The notes beneath the pieces were generated by a model. The model saw nothing but the letters and a program-made list of their open reading frames with translations. It was not told the origin of the DNA and searched no databases. Positions 7,005 through 14,159 of a stretch of 19,107 nt of DNA are shown here, in pieces. This DNA is from GCA-2686265 sp036010965 (lineage in GTDB: Bacteria; Planctomycetota; UBA1135; GCA-002686595), in assembly GCA_036010965.1 (NCBI GenBank), contig DASCMO010000170.1, forward strand, positions 1 through 19,107. The letters are read 5' to 3'. Position 1 is the stretch's first letter. Each line of letters starts with the position of its first letter. The position numbers and the translations under genes were made by a program.

Positions 7005-7685
7005 GCGCATCCAGGCAGCGGCCTCGTCCAACAGGCGCTCAAGGACTTGGGCGCGTGTCCGCTCGTTGCGGACCAGAACATCGAAGCCGTGGTCGGCGCC
7101 TTCGAGGTCGATGCGCCGCGCGGGAGCGCCCAGGGTGGGCAGAGCGCGTGCCAGGAGGGGGGACTCGCAGAGGCGGTCACGGGTGCCGCGCAGAAACAGG
7201 GAGGGGACGCCAATGTCGGGAAAGTGCTCGCTGCGCAAGCGCTCGGGTTTTCCGGCGGGGTGCAGGGGGTAGCCGAGGAGCAGGAGCCCCGCGCACTCGG
7301 CTCCTTCGGCGACCAGGTGACTCGCGATACGGCCGCCCATGGACTTCCCACCCAGCACGGTGCGCTCGCAGACGACCCGCTCGCGCAGGACCCTCAGGGC
7401 AGCGCGATGCGCGGCCTCGAGGCGTGCGCGAAGATCGGGAGGGAAGCGCCGATCCTCGCGCGCGGCTCGTTCCATGAAGGGATAGTTGAAGCGCAGGACG
7501 GCGAAGCCGCGGGTGGCGAGGCCGTCGGCGACGTCGGCCATGAAGGCCGAGTCCATGGGCTGCCCAGCGCCGTGGGCGAGCAGCACGGCCGTGCCGGTCG
7601 CGGGCCGCTCGTCGCCGTCGAGCAGGGCTCCGACATGCTCGAGCCGCGGGTGATCGACGGGAATCGTGAGGGTCTTGCTGGGCAT
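6993..7685 (-). CDS. Alpha/beta hydrolase of the KANL3/Tex30 (dienelactone hydrolase-like) family
   Basis: This 230-residue cytoplasmic hydrolase has LLAHGAGQPMDS (oxyanion region), the nucleophile elbow GGKSMGGR with Ser115, Asp170 in LRGTRD and His199 in GADHGFD. A complete Ser-Asp-His triad is therefore present. The pattern, especially HGAG and GKSMGGR, matches the small KANL3/Tex30-like group, whose bacterial members are mostly uncharacterised. No signal peptide is seen. The ATG at 7685 is 61 bases from the divergent methyltransferase start, so the two genes share one short promoter region. A decayed copy of its 3' end is found at 3664-3763. The substrate is unknown. Confidence 0.88.
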   Translation of the reverse strand: MPSKTLTIPVDHPRLEHVGALLDGDERPATGTAVLLAHGAGQPMDSAFMADVADGLATRGFAVLRFNYPFMERAAREDRRFPPDLRARLEAAHRAALRVLRERVVCERTVLGGKSMGGRIASHLVAEGAECAGLLLLGYPLHPAGKPERLRSEHFPDIGVPSLFLRGTRDRLCESPLLARALPTLGAPARRIDLEGADHGFDVLVRNERTRAQVLERLLDEAAAWMRSLP

Positions 7686-7746
7686 CGCTGCTCTCGGCGC
7701 GCCTCAGGCGACGGCGCGGTCGGTTAGACTCGCCGCCCGAGCGACC

Positions 7747-8448
7747 ATGGACAAGCCCGAACTCAGCCTCCAGACATCGACGCTCTGGTACTACCCCTCG
7801 CAGCAGTACGCCGGCGAACCCATGGGCAATCCGGCCTACACCGGCCGCACGCCGTCCTGGGTGATCTGGAACCTGCTCTCGCGCTACACGCGCGAGGGCG
7901 ATCTCGTCGTCGATCCCTTCTGCGGCGGCGGCACCACCCTCGACGTGGCTCGCAGCCTGGAGCGGCGCGCACTGGGCTATGACGTCGCCCCGGGGCGTGA
8001 CGACGTCTTCCGGGCCGACGCGCGCCGGCTCCCCCTGGAGGACGCCAAGGCCGACTTCGTCTTCATGGATCCGCCCTACTCGACCCACGTGCGCTACTCG
8101 GGCCAACCGGACTGCATCGGGGAGCTGGACGCCTTCGAGCCGGCCTACTTCGAGGCCATGGCGGCGGTCTTCGCGGAAGTGGACCGCGTGCTTCGCGACC
8201 GCCGCTACCTCGCGCTCCTGGTGGGGGACAGCTTCAAGAAAAAGCGCGGCTTCGTGCCCATCGGTGCGCACCTCTCGGCCCTGCTCGGCGAGCGTTTCCG
8301 TCCCGTGGACCACGTGGCGGTCGTGCGCGGCAACCGCAAGCTCGAGAAACCCCACCATCACCGCGCCGCGGCGGAGGGGAACTTCTTCCTGCGCGGATTC
8401 AACCACCTGCTGATCTTCAAGAAGGAGCGCGAGCAATCGGACGCGTAG
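7747..8448 (+). CDS. Orphan DNA methyltransferase (amino-methyltransferase, DPPY type)
   Basis: This 233-residue protein has the two signature motifs of amino-group DNA methyltransferases. The S-adenosylmethionine motif is DPFCGGGTT (56-64) and the catalytic motif IV is MDPPY (107-111), in the order I then IV. DPPY suits N6-adenine methylation, and N4-cytosine is also possible. A lead-in block (YAGEPMGNPAYTGRTPSWV) and a C-terminal FFLRGFNHLLIFKK beta-strand complete a small Rossmann-type domain. There is little room for a large target-recognition domain. RNA methyltransferases of the Trm11-like type share similar motifs, so an RNA substrate cannot be ruled out. The start at 7747 is chosen because residues upstream of it are not family-like. 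No restriction endonuclease gene is adjacent. The next gene encodes a DNA glycosylase, 14 bases downstream. Confidence 0.82.
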   Translation: MDKPELSLQTSTLWYYPSQQYAGEPMGNPAYTGRTPSWVIWNLLSRYTREGDLVVDPFCGGGTTLDVARSLERRALGYDVAPGRDDVFRADARRLPLEDAKADFVFMDPPYSTHVRYSGQPDCIGELDAFEPAYFEAMAAVFAEVDRVLRDRRYLALLVGDSFKKKRGFVPIGAHLSALLGERFRPVDHVAVVRGNRKLEKPHHHRAAAEGNFFLRGFNHLLIFKKEREQSDA

Positions 8449-8462
8449 GCCGTCGGCTCGGG

Positions 8463-9029
8463 GTGGACTTCTACCGGCGAGGGACCGTCGAGTTGGCCCG
8501 TGAACTGGTGGGGACTCTGCTCATGCACGACTCCCCGTCCGGCCGAGCGGTCGGGCGGATCGTCGAGACCGAGGCCTACCTGTCCGAAGGTGATCCGGCC
8601 TCCCATTCCGATCGCGGGCGCACGGACCGCAACGCCTCGATGTTCGCCTGCGCCGGGACTGCCTACGTCTACCTGATCTACGGCGTTCACCGCTGTCTGA
8701 ATGTGGTGACGGCCGAGGAGGGCGTGGGGGAGGCCGTGCTCCTGCGGGCCCTCGAGCCGCTCGAGGGCCTCGATGTGATGGCCGCGCGCCGCGGAACCTC
8801 GACAGTCCGTTCCCTCTGCAGCGGCCCTGGAAAGCTGGCGCAGGCCATGGGCGTGAGCGGCGAGCACGACGGCGTGTCCTTGCTGAACGGCGCCCTCGGG
8901 CTGTACGCACCCGAAGCTGATGCCGAGGGCGCAGAGGTCGCCGCCGGCCCGCGGGTGGGGATCTCGCGGGCGACCGAACTCCCCCTTCGCTTCTGGATCG
9001 CAGGCAGCCCGTTCGTTTCCCGTACCTGA
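8463..9029 (+). CDS. 3-methyladenine DNA glycosylase (AAG/MPG family)
   Basis: This 188-residue enzyme removes alkylated or deaminated purines from DNA, the first step of base excision repair. Family landmarks are clear: FYRRGTVELARELVG at the start, VETEAYL with catalytic Glu37 and intercalating-region Tyr39, His48, YVYLIYG with Tyr70, LLRALEPLEG with Arg95, and LCSGPGKLAQAMG. These line up with the known active-site residues of human AAG. The likely start is GTG at 8463, since the reading frame upstream offers no better initiation codon and the protein then begins at the conserved FYRR block. It lies 14 bases behind the methyltransferase stop, suggesting co-transcription and perhaps translational coupling. 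Confidence 0.93.
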   Translation: MDFYRRGTVELARELVGTLLMHDSPSGRAVGRIVETEAYLSEGDPASHSDRGRTDRNASMFACAGTAYVYLIYGVHRCLNVVTAEEGVGEAVLLRALEPLEGLDVMAARRGTSTVRSLCSGPGKLAQAMGVSGEHDGVSLLNGALGLYAPEADAEGAEVAAGPRVGISRATELPLRFWIAGSPFVSRT

Positions 9030-9040
9030 AGAGCGGGGCG

Positions 9041-9067
9041 CGCCGGGTTTCCCAACGCCCCCCGGCG
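9041..9067. terminator. Candidate bidirectional stem-loop between convergent genes
   Basis: CGCCGGG (9041-9047) and CCCGGCG (9061-9067) can pair around a 13-base loop, in the 56-bp gap between the convergent glycosylase and DUF2237 genes. No T-run is present. The assignment rests on position and base pairing. Confidence 0.35.
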
Positions 9068-9085
9068 TTCCGCGGGCGTCCCGGG

Positions 9086-9466
9086 CTAGGGAGTCTCGGC
9101 CACGGCGTGGGCCTTGAGATCCTCGAGGCGGCAGATGTCGAGGGCTCGCGCGTGGGTCGCCTGCAGCACGACCTTGGGCGCGTGCCCGGCGTCGAAGGCC
9201 TCCACCCAGCGAGCGGCGCACAAACACCAGCGGTCGCCCGGTGAGAGGCCGGCAAAACCGTACTCGGGCATGGGGGTGGACAGGTCGTTTCCGCGCGCGC
9301 GGGAGAACTCCAGGAACTCGGCCGTCAACAGGACGCAGACCGTGTGCGAGCCCATGTCCTCGGGCCCTGTCCGACAGCAGCCGTCCCGGAAGAATCCGGT
9401 CAGAGGATCGGTGGAGCAGGGCAGCAGGGTGCTGCCCAGGACGTTCTGTTCGATGAGCTGGATCAT
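9086..9466 (-). CDS. DUF2237 family protein
   Basis: This protein of 126 residues matches the uncharacterised DUF2237 family from end to end. It has NVLGSTLLPCSTDPLTGFFR, a DGCCRTGPEDMGSHTVC block, EFLEFSRARGNDLSTP, PGDRWCLCAARW and a closing QATHARALDICRLEDLKAHAV. Several conserved cysteines (in PCST, GCC, TVC and WCLC) and histidines could bind a metal, but the function is not known for the family. The length is standard. The gene stands alone, convergent with the glycosylase. No clear ribosome binding site precedes the ATG. Confidence 0.92.
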   Translation of the reverse strand: MIQLIEQNVLGSTLLPCSTDPLTGFFRDGCCRTGPEDMGSHTVCVLLTAEFLEFSRARGNDLSTPMPEYGFAGLSPGDRWCLCAARWVEAFDAGHAPKVVLQATHARALDICRLEDLKAHAVAETP

Positions 9467-9811
9467 GAGGGCATTCTATGCGCGGACATGATAGCGGTTC
9501 GCTACCACGGTCGTGGACAGGGAATGCGCAGGACCTCCTCCCGCTCCCGAGGAAACCATGCCCCGCCCCCGGGATGGCGAGGGCGACGACCGCTCATCGT
9601 CCTGGCCGATCCGCGACTTTCCCGGATGCCCTGGGGGGCGATCACGCATCCAGCCCCCAGCAACCGACAACGACCTACAGAATCGATGATTCCGAACGCC
9701 TCCGCACGGTGTGGTCCCTGAATACGGGGCGCGTTGGGTCGATCATGGCCGACGCGGCCTGGGCGGGGCGTTCCGGCGTGGAGCGCGATCCGGCGCTGTG
9801 GACGCGGGGCT
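9467..9811. other. Gene-free stretch
   Basis: About 345 bases between the DUF2237 gene start and the end of the second sulfatase. Short open frames here have arginine- and proline-rich translations without any recognisable domain, and I found no strong hairpin with a T-run. The DUF2237 promoter probably lies at the left end. Confidence 0.5.
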
Positions 9812-11407
9812 TCAGTCCGCGCTGCCCAGTGAGCTTCCCCACCAGTCCTGACCCGGTCTGTAGTCGGCCGTCAGGAAGCGCGCGTGCTGCTTCTCGAGGC
9901 GTGCCGTGCCCTTGGTCGCGAGGTGGGTCCAGCGCGCGGCGCGCTTCGCCTCGTCGAAGAGGTCGTAGGGGATCGGCATGCGCGCCCCGCTGACCTCCAG
10001 CCAGGCGTCGAGGGTCGCGCGCATCGACGCGGCGCGATCGGGGTGGGTCAGGGCGAGGTCCGCTCTCTCGCCGGGATCCGTGCCCAGGTCGTAGAGCTCG
10101 TCCCGCCCGTCTTCGTGGTAATGGACCAGCTTCCAGTCGCCCGTCATCACGATCGAGGAGGGCTCGCCGCCCTGGTTGCCGTAGTGCGGGTAGTGCCAGA
10201 AGAGTGGGCGAGCGGCGATTGGCCCCCGCGCGAGCAGGGGAACGAGGCTGACGCCGTCGATGGCCTGCTGCGCGGGGACGGGCACGTCGGCGAGTTCGAG
10301 CAGGGTCGCGTACCAGTCGATACCGGAGACCGGCGTGGCACAGGTGGAGCCCGGCTCCGTCCTCCCCGGGGCGCGAACGTAGAAGGGCTCACGAATGCCG
10401 CCCTCCCACTGGCGCCCCTTCCCGCCTCGCAGGGGCAGGTTGCTCGTGGAGAAGGCGTCGCCCGAGGACACGCCGCCATTGTCCGAGGTGAAGCACACGA
10501 TCGTGTCCCTTGCCAGGCCGAGCTCGTCGAGCTTGGCGAGCACGATCCCCACCGCACTGTCCATCGACTCGATCATTCCTGCGTAGATCGGGCAGTCCTG
10601 GACCTGCCGCACCGCGAGGCGGCGGTCAAAGAGGAAGCGCTCGTCGGCCAGGCCCGCGGCGTGGGCTTTCTCGCGGTACTTCCTCCAGAGGGGCTCCGTG
10701 GTCTGGATGGGGCTGTGCACCGAGTAGAACGAGAGGTAGGCGAGGAAGGGCTCGTCCTGGTGTTCTTCGATGAAGGCAGCGGTCTCTTGGCCCAGGCGTA
10801 TCGGGAGCGACTCACCGTCCGGGCCCGACTCGAGGTTGGGATTCGTGTAGGGGCTGAAGTACCCGCCGCGCGGACTGCCCATATCCCAGCCTCCCGCGTT
10901 CACCTCGAAGCCGTGATCGGTCGGCCATGACCCTTTCGATCCCAGGTGCCACTTGCCGGCGAAGAAGGTGCGGTAGCCCGCGTCGCGCAGGACCTCGGCC
11001 AGGGTGTGCTCCCCGGCCCGCAGGTTGCGGTTGTACTCCGGAGGCAGGTGGCTGTCGTGCCGGCCGTTCTTGCCCCAGCGCTCACCCGTCGTGTCGCCGA
11101 TCCAGGTCGTCACGCCGTGTCCGGGCGGGTACTTGCCCGTCAGGATGCTCGCCCGTGACGGGCTGCACACCTGGCATGTGGCATACCCGCGGGTGAACTT
11201 CATCCCGCCCGCCGCGATCGAATCGATGTGCGGACTCTCATAGAAGGTCGAACCTTCGTTGGAGAGGTCACGCCAGCCGAGGTCGTCCGCGAGGATGAAG
11301 ACGATGTTGGGCCGGCGCCGCACGGTCTCCGTTGCGGGGGTCGCGGCGCAGGAGAGCGCGAGCCCGATGAGGGCGAGCGCGGAGGCGGGCGAAAATCTGA
11401 AGGGCAT
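9812..11407 (-). CDS. Formylglycine-dependent sulfatase, lipoprotein (second copy, different subgroup)
   Basis: This 531-residue sulfatase has an N-terminal lipoprotein signal peptide (lipobox LALSC, Cys20). Metal-binding Asp41-Asp42 follow in ILADDLGW. The formylglycine signature CSPSR begins at Cys81. GKWHLG (151-156), SDNGG with Asp309-Asn310, and LRGGKGRQWEGG with Lys330 complete the active site. The longer middle region, with EYNRNLRAGEHTLAEVL, separates it from the sulfatase at 698-2107. It is predicted to remove sulfate from an extracellular or periplasmic substrate, probably a polysaccharide; the exact one is unknown. An in-frame GTG at 11416 would add three residues. The ATG at 11407 is preferred because AAGG lies 8 bases upstream. 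It is followed at some distance by the DUF2237 gene on the same strand. Confidence 0.92.
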   Translation of the reverse strand: MPFRFSPASALALIGLALSCAATPATETVRRRPNIVFILADDLGWRDLSNEGSTFYESPHIDSIAAGGMKFTRGYATCQVCSPSRASILTGKYPPGHGVTTWIGDTTGERWGKNGRHDSHLPPEYNRNLRAGEHTLAEVLRDAGYRTFFAGKWHLGSKGSWPTDHGFEVNAGGWDMGSPRGGYFSPYTNPNLESGPDGESLPIRLGQETAAFIEEHQDEPFLAYLSFYSVHSPIQTTEPLWRKYREKAHAAGLADERFLFDRRLAVRQVQDCPIYAGMIESMDSAVGIVLAKLDELGLARDTIVCFTSDNGGVSSGDAFSTSNLPLRGGKGRQWEGGIREPFYVRAPGRTEPGSTCATPVSGIDWYATLLELADVPVPAQQAIDGVSLVPLLARGPIAARPLFWHYPHYGNQGGEPSSIVMTGDWKLVHYHEDGRDELYDLGTDPGERADLALTHPDRAASMRATLDAWLEVSGARMPIPYDLFDEAKRAARWTHLATKGTARLEKQHARFLTADYRPGQDWWGSSLGSAD

Positions 11408-11566
11408 ACCGGCCACCTTATCCAGTCCGCGTGTCCGTGTCCGGCTCAGCCCTGGAAGTTCGATGGGAGCCCGTGAGCGAGTGTTTCGATCTCAGCAGCG
11501 CGACATGAAGTCCGGGTTACTGGAGCGCTCGGGGCGCTGTCCCTCGTCTCGAATCCGTCCTGCGAA

Positions 11567-12181
11567 CTAGAAGTACCAGCGCAAGGCGATCAGCCCCAGC
11601 ATGCCGTTGAACTCTTCGCTGGCACTGAAGGAACCGGCGGTGGTCTCGACCCTGCCGAGCAGGTCCTCGTGCTTGAGCTGCACCTCCAGCCCGTAGTGCT
11701 CGCCGAAGGGGTAGACCAGGCCGACGCCGAAACCGATGAAGGTCATCGGATCGCGGTCGGGCCCGTCGTCCACTTCGAGCTCGTCCACGTGGGACAGTTC
11801 GAGGAAGACGAAGGGCTCGGTGTGCTTGAAGCGAGCGACGTAGTAGCGCCCGCCGACCGTCGCTCGCCAGGACTCGCCGATGTCGAGGTCTATCGTCTCG
11901 GCGGCGATGTAGCCCGTGGTCGATCCGATCAGGGGAACCTCGAAGTCCAGTCCGAAGGTCTTCCCCTCCACAGCGTGGTCGCGCTCCTCGGTATCCTCAC
12001 CCTCGGTGATGACTCCGACGTAGTCGAAGGAGCTGAACACCCATTGCCTGAGCCCCACGCTGGGGCGCACGTCCGGTCTCTGGGCGCTTCCAGCCTGCGG
12101 CCACGCGCCCCCGCTGGTCGCGCTGCAGGCGCCCAGCAGGCTCAGGGTCAGGGCGCCCAGGATCGTCTTGCACAAAACCAT
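11567..12181 (-). CDS. Putative envelope beta-barrel-like protein with a lipobox signal peptide
   Basis: This 204-residue protein is not assigned to a named family. The signal peptide ends in LLGAC (Cys19), a lipobox. The mature part alternates charged and hydrophobic residues in strands such as WRATVGGRYYVARF, PFVFLELSHV and MTFIGFGVGLVYPFG. It ends in IALRWYF, the terminal aromatic signature typical of outer-membrane barrels. The start ATG at 12181 is supported by GGAGGA four bases upstream (12186-12191 on the plus coordinate). A longer frame starting at 12232 is less likely. It follows the TPR sulfatase-like gene on the same strand after a 140-bp gap and may be transcribed with it or from its own promoter. 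A lipid anchor combined with a barrel is unusual, so a barrel with a poorly predicted ordinary signal peptide is an alternative. Confidence 0.7.
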   Translation of the reverse strand: MVLCKTILGALTLSLLGACSATSGGAWPQAGSAQRPDVRPSVGLRQWVFSSFDYVGVITEGEDTEERDHAVEGKTFGLDFEVPLIGSTTGYIAAETIDLDIGESWRATVGGRYYVARFKHTEPFVFLELSHVDELEVDDGPDRDPMTFIGFGVGLVYPFGEHYGLEVQLKHEDLLGRVETTAGSFSASEEFNGMLGLIALRWYF

Positions 12182-12185
12182 TGAG

Positions 12186-12191
12186 TCCTCC
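12186..12191 (-). promoter_or_regulatory. Ribosome binding site of the barrel-like protein
   Basis: GGAGGA on the minus strand, 4 bases before the ATG at 12181. It decides the start against a longer frame. Confidence 0.6.
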
Positions 12192-12207
12192 GCGTTCTCT
12201 TTCGTTG

Positions 12208-12223
12208 GGCGGCATTGGCCGCC
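12208..12223. other. GC-rich hairpin in the leader of the barrel-like gene
   Basis: GGCGGC (12208-12213) and GCCGCC (12218-12223) form a perfect 6-bp stem with a 4-base loop. It is about 100 bases beyond the stop of the TPR sulfatase-like gene and 27 bases ahead of the barrel-like gene. It could be the end of the first transcript or a leader element. No T-run follows. Confidence 0.3.
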
Positions 12224-12321
12224 ACAGATCATTCAATCCTTTGGGATGGACTCCAACCACGGAAAAGCGCCGGCGAGCTCACGCGTCGCGGAGGATCGGG
12301 CCCCGAGACCCGTCCAGGGCA

Positions 12322-14118
12322 TCAACGGGGCGCCGGATCGAGCCGCTCGAGGCGTGCGCGAAACTCGTCTGCCTCCGCACTGCGACCCTCCCGCCCGAGA
12401 CAGTCGATCAGGTAGCGCAGGATCGGCGCGCGCGAGGGGGCCAGCCCGTGTGCTTCGCGCAGGGGTACGATGGCCTCGGCCGTGCGGCCGACCTCCATCA
12501 GGGAGATGCCCAGGTTGTAGTGCATGCTCGCGCCGGTCCGGCCATCGCGGAGCAGGCGCTGGAAGACGGGCACCGCCTCGGCGTAGCGCTTCGATTGGAT
12601 CAAGCAAGAGCCGAGCATGTTCCGGGCGTAGCTGTTCTCGGGGTTTGCAGCGAGGACCTCGCCGAACAGGGTGGCGGCCTCTCGCCAGGCGCCGGCGTTC
12701 ATGCGCGCCTCTCCGCTCATCAGCTTGCGGTGCAGGGGAGCGGTCTCGGCCGGCCCGGGCAACTCGCAGGGCGCCAGGGGGTGCGGCCACTCGTCGGCCT
12801 CCTCCGCACCGGCGCCGACGTAGCCCAGGGCGCGGATGCGGGCCAGCAACTCGTCGTCGAGGGCGTCTTCTTGACCCGGATCGAGGGCCGGCAGTCCCAC
12901 CGCGCGGGCGATCTCGGCGCGGTAGGGCGCGACCTCGCGCACACCGGACGCCAGCAGGTCATGCGCCTCGTCGGGGTCCGCGCCGAGGTCGAAGAGTTGC
13001 GGCCGGGAGCTGTGGACGTACTTGGCCTGCCGATCGAGCCAGCCGGCGATCGGGCTCCAGCCGTAGTAGTAGAAGCCGTTGTAGGACTCGAAGTAGACCC
13101 CGCGTCCGCTCGGTGGATCAGCGTGGAACAGACTCAGGCCGTCCAGACCTCCGGGTGCGCTCTCCGCTTCCAGGCCGAGGGCATCGATCAGGGTCGGGTG
13201 GACATCGACCACGCTGACGATGCCATCGCTGCGCTCGCCGGCACGCCGCCCGTCTGGGAGTCGCAGCAGGAACGGCACGTGCAGGGTGGACTCGTAGCAG
13301 TAGGTGGCGTGGGAATACTCCTGGTGCTCACCGAAGGCCTCGCCGTGGTCCGCCACCACGAGCACCGTCGTCTCGGACAGGGCGCCCTCGGAGCGCAAGG
13401 CATCGAGCAGACGGCCGAGCTGGTCGTCCATGGACGCCACCTCGCCCAGGTAGGCGTTGCCGCTCGCCGCGCCGGTGGTGAACTCGGCCGGCGGTGAGTA
13501 GGGCGCGTGCGGATCGAACAGGTGCACCCACAAGAAGAAGGGACGCTCGCGATCGCGCGCTGCGAGCCAGGCCAGGGCGCCCTCGACCACCTCGCGCGCC
13601 TCGCGTGCCGAGAAGTGTGCGTCGGACGTGATCCCGCGCTGGGCCGGCGCGTCGTACTGTTCGAATCCCTGGTCGAGACCGAAGCTGGAGTCGAGCACCG
13701 CCGCGGCGATGAAGGCAGCGGTCTGGATGTCCGCCTCCCGCGCGCGCTCGGCGAGGGTGCGAGCGGATTGAGGGACCGGGCTCACACCGTTCTCGCGCAC
13801 GGTGTGCCGCGGTGGAGTGAGCCCGGTCATCATCGAGGCGTGCGAGGGCAGGGTGATGGGCGTCACCGTATGCGCCCGGGCGAAGACCAGGGACTCCTCC
13901 GCAAGGCGGTCGAGGTGGGGCGTGACGCTGGGCGAGCGCCCGTAGCAGCCCAGGGCGTCGGCGCGCGTCGTGTCGAGGGTGATCAGGAGGGCCGAGCGGG
14001 GAGCGGGCTCATCTCCCGCCCGGCCGCAGGCTGGGATCAGGGCAGCCAGCAGCAGCGGGCACGCGACCAGGCGAAGTCGCCTTCGGCTCATCTCTGGCGC
14101 CCGGCTCGGATCATCCAT
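12322..14118 (-). CDS. Sulfatase-fold lipoprotein hydrolase/transferase with C-terminal TPRs, lacking the formylglycine motif
   Basis: This encodes 598 residues in three parts: a lipoprotein signal peptide (lipobox IPAC, Cys31), an alkaline-phosphatase/sulfatase-fold domain (about 42-440) and TPR repeats (about 463-595). Metal-binding Asp49 lies in ITLDTTRAD. At the nucleophile position the sequence is TLPSHAS, starting at Thr89, instead of CxPSR, so formylglycine cannot form. DHGE (Asp257, His258) and His204 in DPHAPYSPP are further probable metal-site residues. Members with a Thr or Ser nucleophile include phosphodiesterases and phosphoethanolamine transferases, so this is unlikely to be a classical sulfatase. 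The TPR tail (GAWREAATLFGEVLA, RYAEAVPVFQRLL, GRTAEAIVPLREA) suggests protein contacts. It follows the DUF4340 gene by 41 bases on the same strand. The start could also be Met10 (14091); neither has a strong ribosome binding site. Confidence 0.85.
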   Translation of the reverse strand: MDDPSRAPEMSRRRLRLVACPLLLAALIPACGRAGDEPAPRSALLITLDTTRADALGCYGRSPSVTPHLDRLAEESLVFARAHTVTPITLPSHASMMTGLTPPRHTVRENGVSPVPQSARTLAERAREADIQTAAFIAAAVLDSSFGLDQGFEQYDAPAQRGITSDAHFSAREAREVVEGALAWLAARDRERPFFLWVHLFDPHAPYSPPAEFTTGAASGNAYLGEVASMDDQLGRLLDALRSEGALSETTVLVVADHGEAFGEHQEYSHATYCYESTLHVPFLLRLPDGRRAGERSDGIVSVVDVHPTLIDALGLEAESAPGGLDGLSLFHADPPSGRGVYFESYNGFYYYGWSPIAGWLDRQAKYVHSSRPQLFDLGADPDEAHDLLASGVREVAPYRAEIARAVGLPALDPGQEDALDDELLARIRALGYVGAGAEEADEWPHPLAPCELPGPAETAPLHRKLMSGEARMNAGAWREAATLFGEVLAANPENSYARNMLGSCLIQSKRYAEAVPVFQRLLRDGRTGASMHYNLGISLMEVGRTAEAIVPLREAHGLAPSRAPILRYLIDCLGREGRSAEADEFRARLERLDPAPR

Positions 14119-14159
14119 GGGCGGAGTTGCTTCGAGCTGAGACTGCGCCGCGGCTCTGC

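Noticed and set aside
7177..8436. Minus-strand open frame (419 codons) over methyltransferase and hydrolase
   Set aside because: It crosses two real genes on opposite strands. The methyltransferase motifs are on the other strand and the hydrolase is in another frame.
9478..9993. Plus-strand open frame across the gene-free stretch and the sulfatase end
   Set aside because: Arginine- and proline-rich translation with no domain, no ribosome binding site, and its second part is antisense to the sulfatase.
12181..13497. Long plus-strand open frame (438 codons) opposite the TPR sulfatase-like gene
   Set aside because: It is antisense to a gene with clear signal peptide, metal-site motifs and TPRs. 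Its translation has no domain pattern and is explained by high GC removing stop codons.
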